From contig JAITAE010000026.1 of NCBI GenBank assembly GCA_031284295.1, positions 1 through 7,698 of the forward strand: a stretch of 7,698 nt of DNA, given 5' to 3'. The translations under genes and the position numbers were made by a program. Under the pieces are notes generated by a model, which had not been told where the DNA came from, did no database searches, and worked only from the letters and a program-made list of their open reading frames with translations. Source of the stretch: Spirochaetaceae bacterium (GTDB lineage: Bacteria > Spirochaetota > Spirochaetia > Treponematales > Breznakiellaceae). Shown in pieces: positions 5,198 through 7,698 of the stretch (within the stretch, counting starts at the first letter, position 1; each line of letters starts with the position of its first letter).

Positions 5198-6895
5198 ATG
5201 CCGGATAATTTTTGGGTACTTATTGAAAGTACCAATGCCGAGATTAAGGCTCAGATTGTGGAGCAAAGCCTGAAAAGCGAGGCGGAAAAATCAGGCGCCG
5301 TGGTGCATGTCGAAATCAGAAACGCCGCCGGCGCGCGTTCAGCTTTTGATGGAACACCGGCGTCAGGCGATGTGCTTATCGTTCTTGGAAACGCGGAGCC
5401 TTCCGTAGCCTTTGCCGGTATTCCCCGGACTAATTCAAGTTTGGAAGAAGCGTTGAAAGACCCGGCTGCGCTGTTACAGAAAGCCATGAAAAAAAACGTC
5501 CCGAACTTCACAACTCAGACGGCATCCGGAAAGCCGGAGGCCGGGGCTTTGATTGCCGGGATAACATCCTGCCCTACCGGTATCGCCCATACCTTTATGG
5601 CGGCGGAAGGATTGGAAAAAGCCGCCGCTGAACTGGGCTGCCGGATCCGTGTAGAGACCCAAGGGTCGGTCGGCGCGGGAAATCCGCTTACCGAAGAAGA
5701 AATTGCCGGGGCGGCCATTGTCATTATTGCTGCCGACAAGGAAGTCGACAGAAACCGGTTTTCCGGCAAAAGAGTGTTCATATCCGGAACCAATGCCGCC
5801 ATAACAAACGGCAAAGAGCTTATTAAAAAAGCCTTTGCCGAGGCAAGTATCCAGCCCGCCGCTTCGTCAAGCGTTCAAAATACCCAGGACACAAAAAAGA
5901 GAACCGGAACGTATAAACATCTTATGACCGGCGTATCCTTCATGCTTCCTTTCGTAGTCGCCGGAGGGCTCTGTATCGCCCTTGCGTTCGCGATTGGCGG
6001 TATAAACGCTGAAGGGGTGTTGGCGCAGTTCTTTAATACCATTGGAGGTTCAGGCGGTTTTGCGCTCATGGTGCCGGTTCTGGCCGGTTATATCGCCTTC
6101 TCCATCGCCGACCGCCCCGGTATCGCGCCGGGCATGATAGGCGGATTACTGTGCAATCAGATGAGCACCGGTTTTTTGGGCGGCATCGCGGCAGGGTTCA
6201 TCGCGGGTTATTTAGTGCTTTTTCTCAACAAACACATTAAACTCGGCAAAAACCTTGCCGGCCTGAAACCCGTCCTCATCCTTCCCCTGCTGGGCACTTC
6301 CATTACCGGACTTATCATGTATTTTGTCATCGGGAAACCGCTGGGAGCTTTTAATGCTTTTCTGACCCAATGGCTTACCGGAATGAGCGGCGTCAATTCG
6401 ATTTTACTGGGGCTGCTTTTGGGCGGGATGATGGCTGTTGATATGGGCGGCCCGGTAAACAAGGCGGCTTATGCCTTCTCTACCGGTATGCTCGGTTCCG
6501 GAGTGTATATTCCCATGGCGGCGGTTATGGCTGCGGGAATGACTCCGCCGTTGGCGGCAGGAATTGCAAGCCTCATTTTCAAAAACCGGTTTACCGATGA
6601 CGAGCGGGAGTCCGCGTGGGCAAACATCATCCTCGGTTTCTCTTTTATCAGTGAGGGCGCTATCCCCTTTGCGGCGAAGGATCCTCTGAGGGCGCTTCCC
6701 TCGTTCATTACGGGTTCCGCTCTTGCCGGCGCAATTTCCGCAGGCTTGGGAATTAGGCTCATGGCTCCCCATGGCGGCATCTTTGTGCTTGCAATCCCCG
6801 GCGCTATCAGCAATATTTTCGGGTATCTTGCCGCCATCGCCGCCGGAACCGCCCTAAGCTGTACGCTGTTGGGAATTTTCCGGAAAAAGATATAA
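5198..6895 (+). CDS. fruA: PTS fructose transporter subunit IIB'BC
   Basis: A 565-residue membrane permease that imports fructose and phosphorylates it at C1. Residues 1 to about 105 resemble the degenerate IIB' domain of E. coli FruA (DVLIVLGNAEPS, then an LEEALKDPAALL helix) and contain no cysteine. Residues about 115-215 are the active IIB domain with the phosphocysteine Cys125 in GITSCPTGIAHTFMAAEGL. A polar linker (218-236) leads into the IIC domain (about 240-562), which holds the hydrophobic segments and the conserved motifs ADRPGIAPG (304-312), DMGGPVNKAAYAF (415-427) and FISEGAIPFAAKDPLR (483-498). No IIA domain is present; FruB supplies it. The length and domain order match proteobacterial FruA. 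Mannose or mannitol specificity is unlikely given FruK next door. Confidence 0.95.
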   Translation: MPDNFWVLIESTNAEIKAQIVEQSLKSEAEKSGAVVHVEIRNAAGARSAFDGTPASGDVLIVLGNAEPSVAFAGIPRTNSSLEEALKDPAALLQKAMKKNVPNFTTQTASGKPEAGALIAGITSCPTGIAHTFMAAEGLEKAAAELGCRIRVETQGSVGAGNPLTEEEIAGAAIVIIAADKEVDRNRFSGKRVFISGTNAAITNGKELIKKAFAEASIQPAASSSVQNTQDTKKRTGTYKHLMTGVSFMLPFVVAGGLCIALAFAIGGINAEGVLAQFFNTIGGSGGFALMVPVLAGYIAFSIADRPGIAPGMIGGLLCNQMSTGFLGGIAAGFIAGYLVLFLNKHIKLGKNLAGLKPVLILPLLGTSITGLIMYFVIGKPLGAFNAFLTQWLTGMSGVNSILLGLLLGGMMAVDMGGPVNKAAYAFSTGMLGSGVYIPMAAVMAAGMTPPLAAGIASLIFKNRFTDDERESAWANIILGFSFISEGAIPFAAKDPLRALPSFITGSALAGAISAGLGIRLMAPHGGIFVLAIPGAISNIFGYLAAIAAGTALSCTLLGIFRKKI

Positions 6896-6904
6896 AATAT
6901 CATT

Positions 6905-7698
6905 ATGAACGAACAGAAAAAAATACCCCGTACCAGTCCCATACTCTGCGGCTCCATTGCCGGAAGCATAGGCGGCATGGGGGTGCGGATGCACAACGAA
7001 GCGTTCCGGGTTAAGGGGCTGGCCTATACCTATGTTTCCTTTGAACCCTCCGGGGCCGGAGAAGCGATAGCCGCCATGCGGGCGCTGGGCATCCGTGGAC
7101 TGGGTGTTACTATGCCTTTTAAGGAGCAGGTTATTCCCTTTCTTGACGCGCTGGACCCGGTATCGGAAGAGATCGGGGCGGTTAATACCATTATTAACGA
7201 CGAAGGAAAATTAACCGGCTATAATACCGATGTCTACGGCGCTGTTACCGCTTTGCGGGAGGCTGTAGACCCCGGTGGAAAACGGATCGTGATCCTCGGC
7301 GCCGGGGGCGGGGCAAAGACTTTGGTATGGGCTCTAAAGCAGTACACCACCGATATTATCCTTTTCAACCGGGATCAGGAGCGGGGCAGGGAAGCGGCCC
7401 GCCGTTTCGGCGTTGAATTCGGCGGTTCTGTTGACAAGGTTGACCAAAGCCTGGGCTACGACATACTGATTAATTGCACCTCCGTGGGGTTTAAGTCCCG
7501 TGAGACGATTTTGAAGCGGGATAAACTGATACGCCGCAGTCTGGTATTTGACGCGGTCTTTGTTCCCGTTAAAACGGCGCTGCTGGAAGAAGCCGCCGCC
7601 GCAGGTTGTGTCTGCGTGTCGGGAACCAGGATGTTGATGTACCAGGCGTGCAAACAGTTTGAGCTGTATACCGGTGTTCCGGCGCCCGTGGAAATATA
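6905..7698 (+). CDS. aroE: Shikimate dehydrogenase-like oxidoreductase (3' end outside window)
   Basis: An open frame of 264 codons with no stop before the window edge, probably nearly complete. It has the AroE fold: catalytic Lys73 in VTMPFKE, GAVNT (91-95), catalytic Asp109 in GYNTD, a nucleotide-binding loop GAGGGA (132-137), NRDQERG (155-161, the NR typical of NADP-preferring enzymes), INCTSVG (189-195), DAVFVP (216-221) and GTRMLMYQA (240-248) with the substrate-contacting Gln247. AroE reduces 3-dehydroshikimate to shikimate. The conserved SxSP that holds the substrate carboxylate is absent: the matching segment before MHN reads GMGVR, so both serines appear as glycine. The substrate could therefore differ (for example quinate-like). 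It starts nine bases after fruA with no good ribosome site, which suggests coupled translation. The AroE-family call is firm; the exact activity is not. Confidence 0.85.
   Translation, partial: MNEQKKIPRTSPILCGSIAGSIGGMGVRMHNEAFRVKGLAYTYVSFEPSGAGEAIAAMRALGIRGLGVTMPFKEQVIPFLDALDPVSEEIGAVNTIINDEGKLTGYNTDVYGAVTALREAVDPGGKRIVILGAGGGAKTLVWALKQYTTDIILFNRDQERGREAARRFGVEFGGSVDKVDQSLGYDILINCTSVGFKSRETILKRDKLIRRSLVFDAVFVPVKTALLEEAAAAGCVCVSGTRMLMYQACKQFELYTGVPAPVEI

Noticed and set aside
6469..6996. A 175-codon open frame on the minus strand over the end of fruA and start of aroE
   Set aside because: It is antisense to the conserved IIC motifs and to the AroE N-terminus, and shows no domain features.
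1..7698. tRNA, rRNA, CRISPR array, insertion sequence or attachment site
   Set aside because: I saw no cloverleaf-like gene, no regularly spaced long repeats, no transposase and no terminal inverted repeats flanking a gene.

Overview
The window carries a fructose phosphotransferase (PTS) locus, with the end of an unrelated regulator gene on the left and the start of a shikimate dehydrogenase-like gene on the right. G+C is roughly half by eye. Genes are tightly packed and ribosome sites are strong (GGAGG type). The protein-level picture is of a free-living or gut-associated, sugar-fermenting bacterium with a Gram-negative-type fru operon. A spirochaete (Treponema-like) source would fit the DeoR regulator, the palindrome-rich spacer and the base composition. 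That is only a guess, and nothing here fixes the phylum.

Layout. Positions 1-312 hold the C-terminal part of an XRE-type helix-turn-helix protein (+). Positions 313-621 hold no gene but several inverted repeats and a terminator-like structure ending in six T. Positions 622-1398 (-) hold a DeoR/GlpR-type repressor, probably the local fructose regulator. The divergent spacer to 1654 is AT-rich near the operon and contains an ordered array of TTTC elements overlapping candidate promoters. Rightward from there run fruB (1655-4165, a IIA-HPr-Enzyme I fusion), fruK (4162-5142, 1-phosphofructokinase), fruA (5198-6895, IIB'-IIB-IIC fructose permease) and an aroE-like gene (from 6905, cut by the window edge). 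The gaps are -4, +55 and +9 bases, so the four probably form one operon.

How it works. FruB takes phosphate from PEP on its Enzyme I part and passes it through its own HPr and IIA parts to Cys125 of FruA. FruA imports fructose as fructose 1-phosphate, and FruK converts that to fructose 1,6-bisphosphate. The system therefore needs no separate Enzyme I or HPr. The DeoR-type protein most likely represses the operon and is relieved by a sugar phosphate; this is inferred from family and position.

The core is a known type of system, not a new one. The parts most worth a second look are the helically phased TTTC array at 1533-1588, the loss of both substrate-binding serines in the AroE-like protein and its place in the fru operon, the proteobacterial-style fruBKA set paired with a DeoR regulator, and the alternative-pairing palindromes at 352-422 followed by a structured stretch with a terminator.
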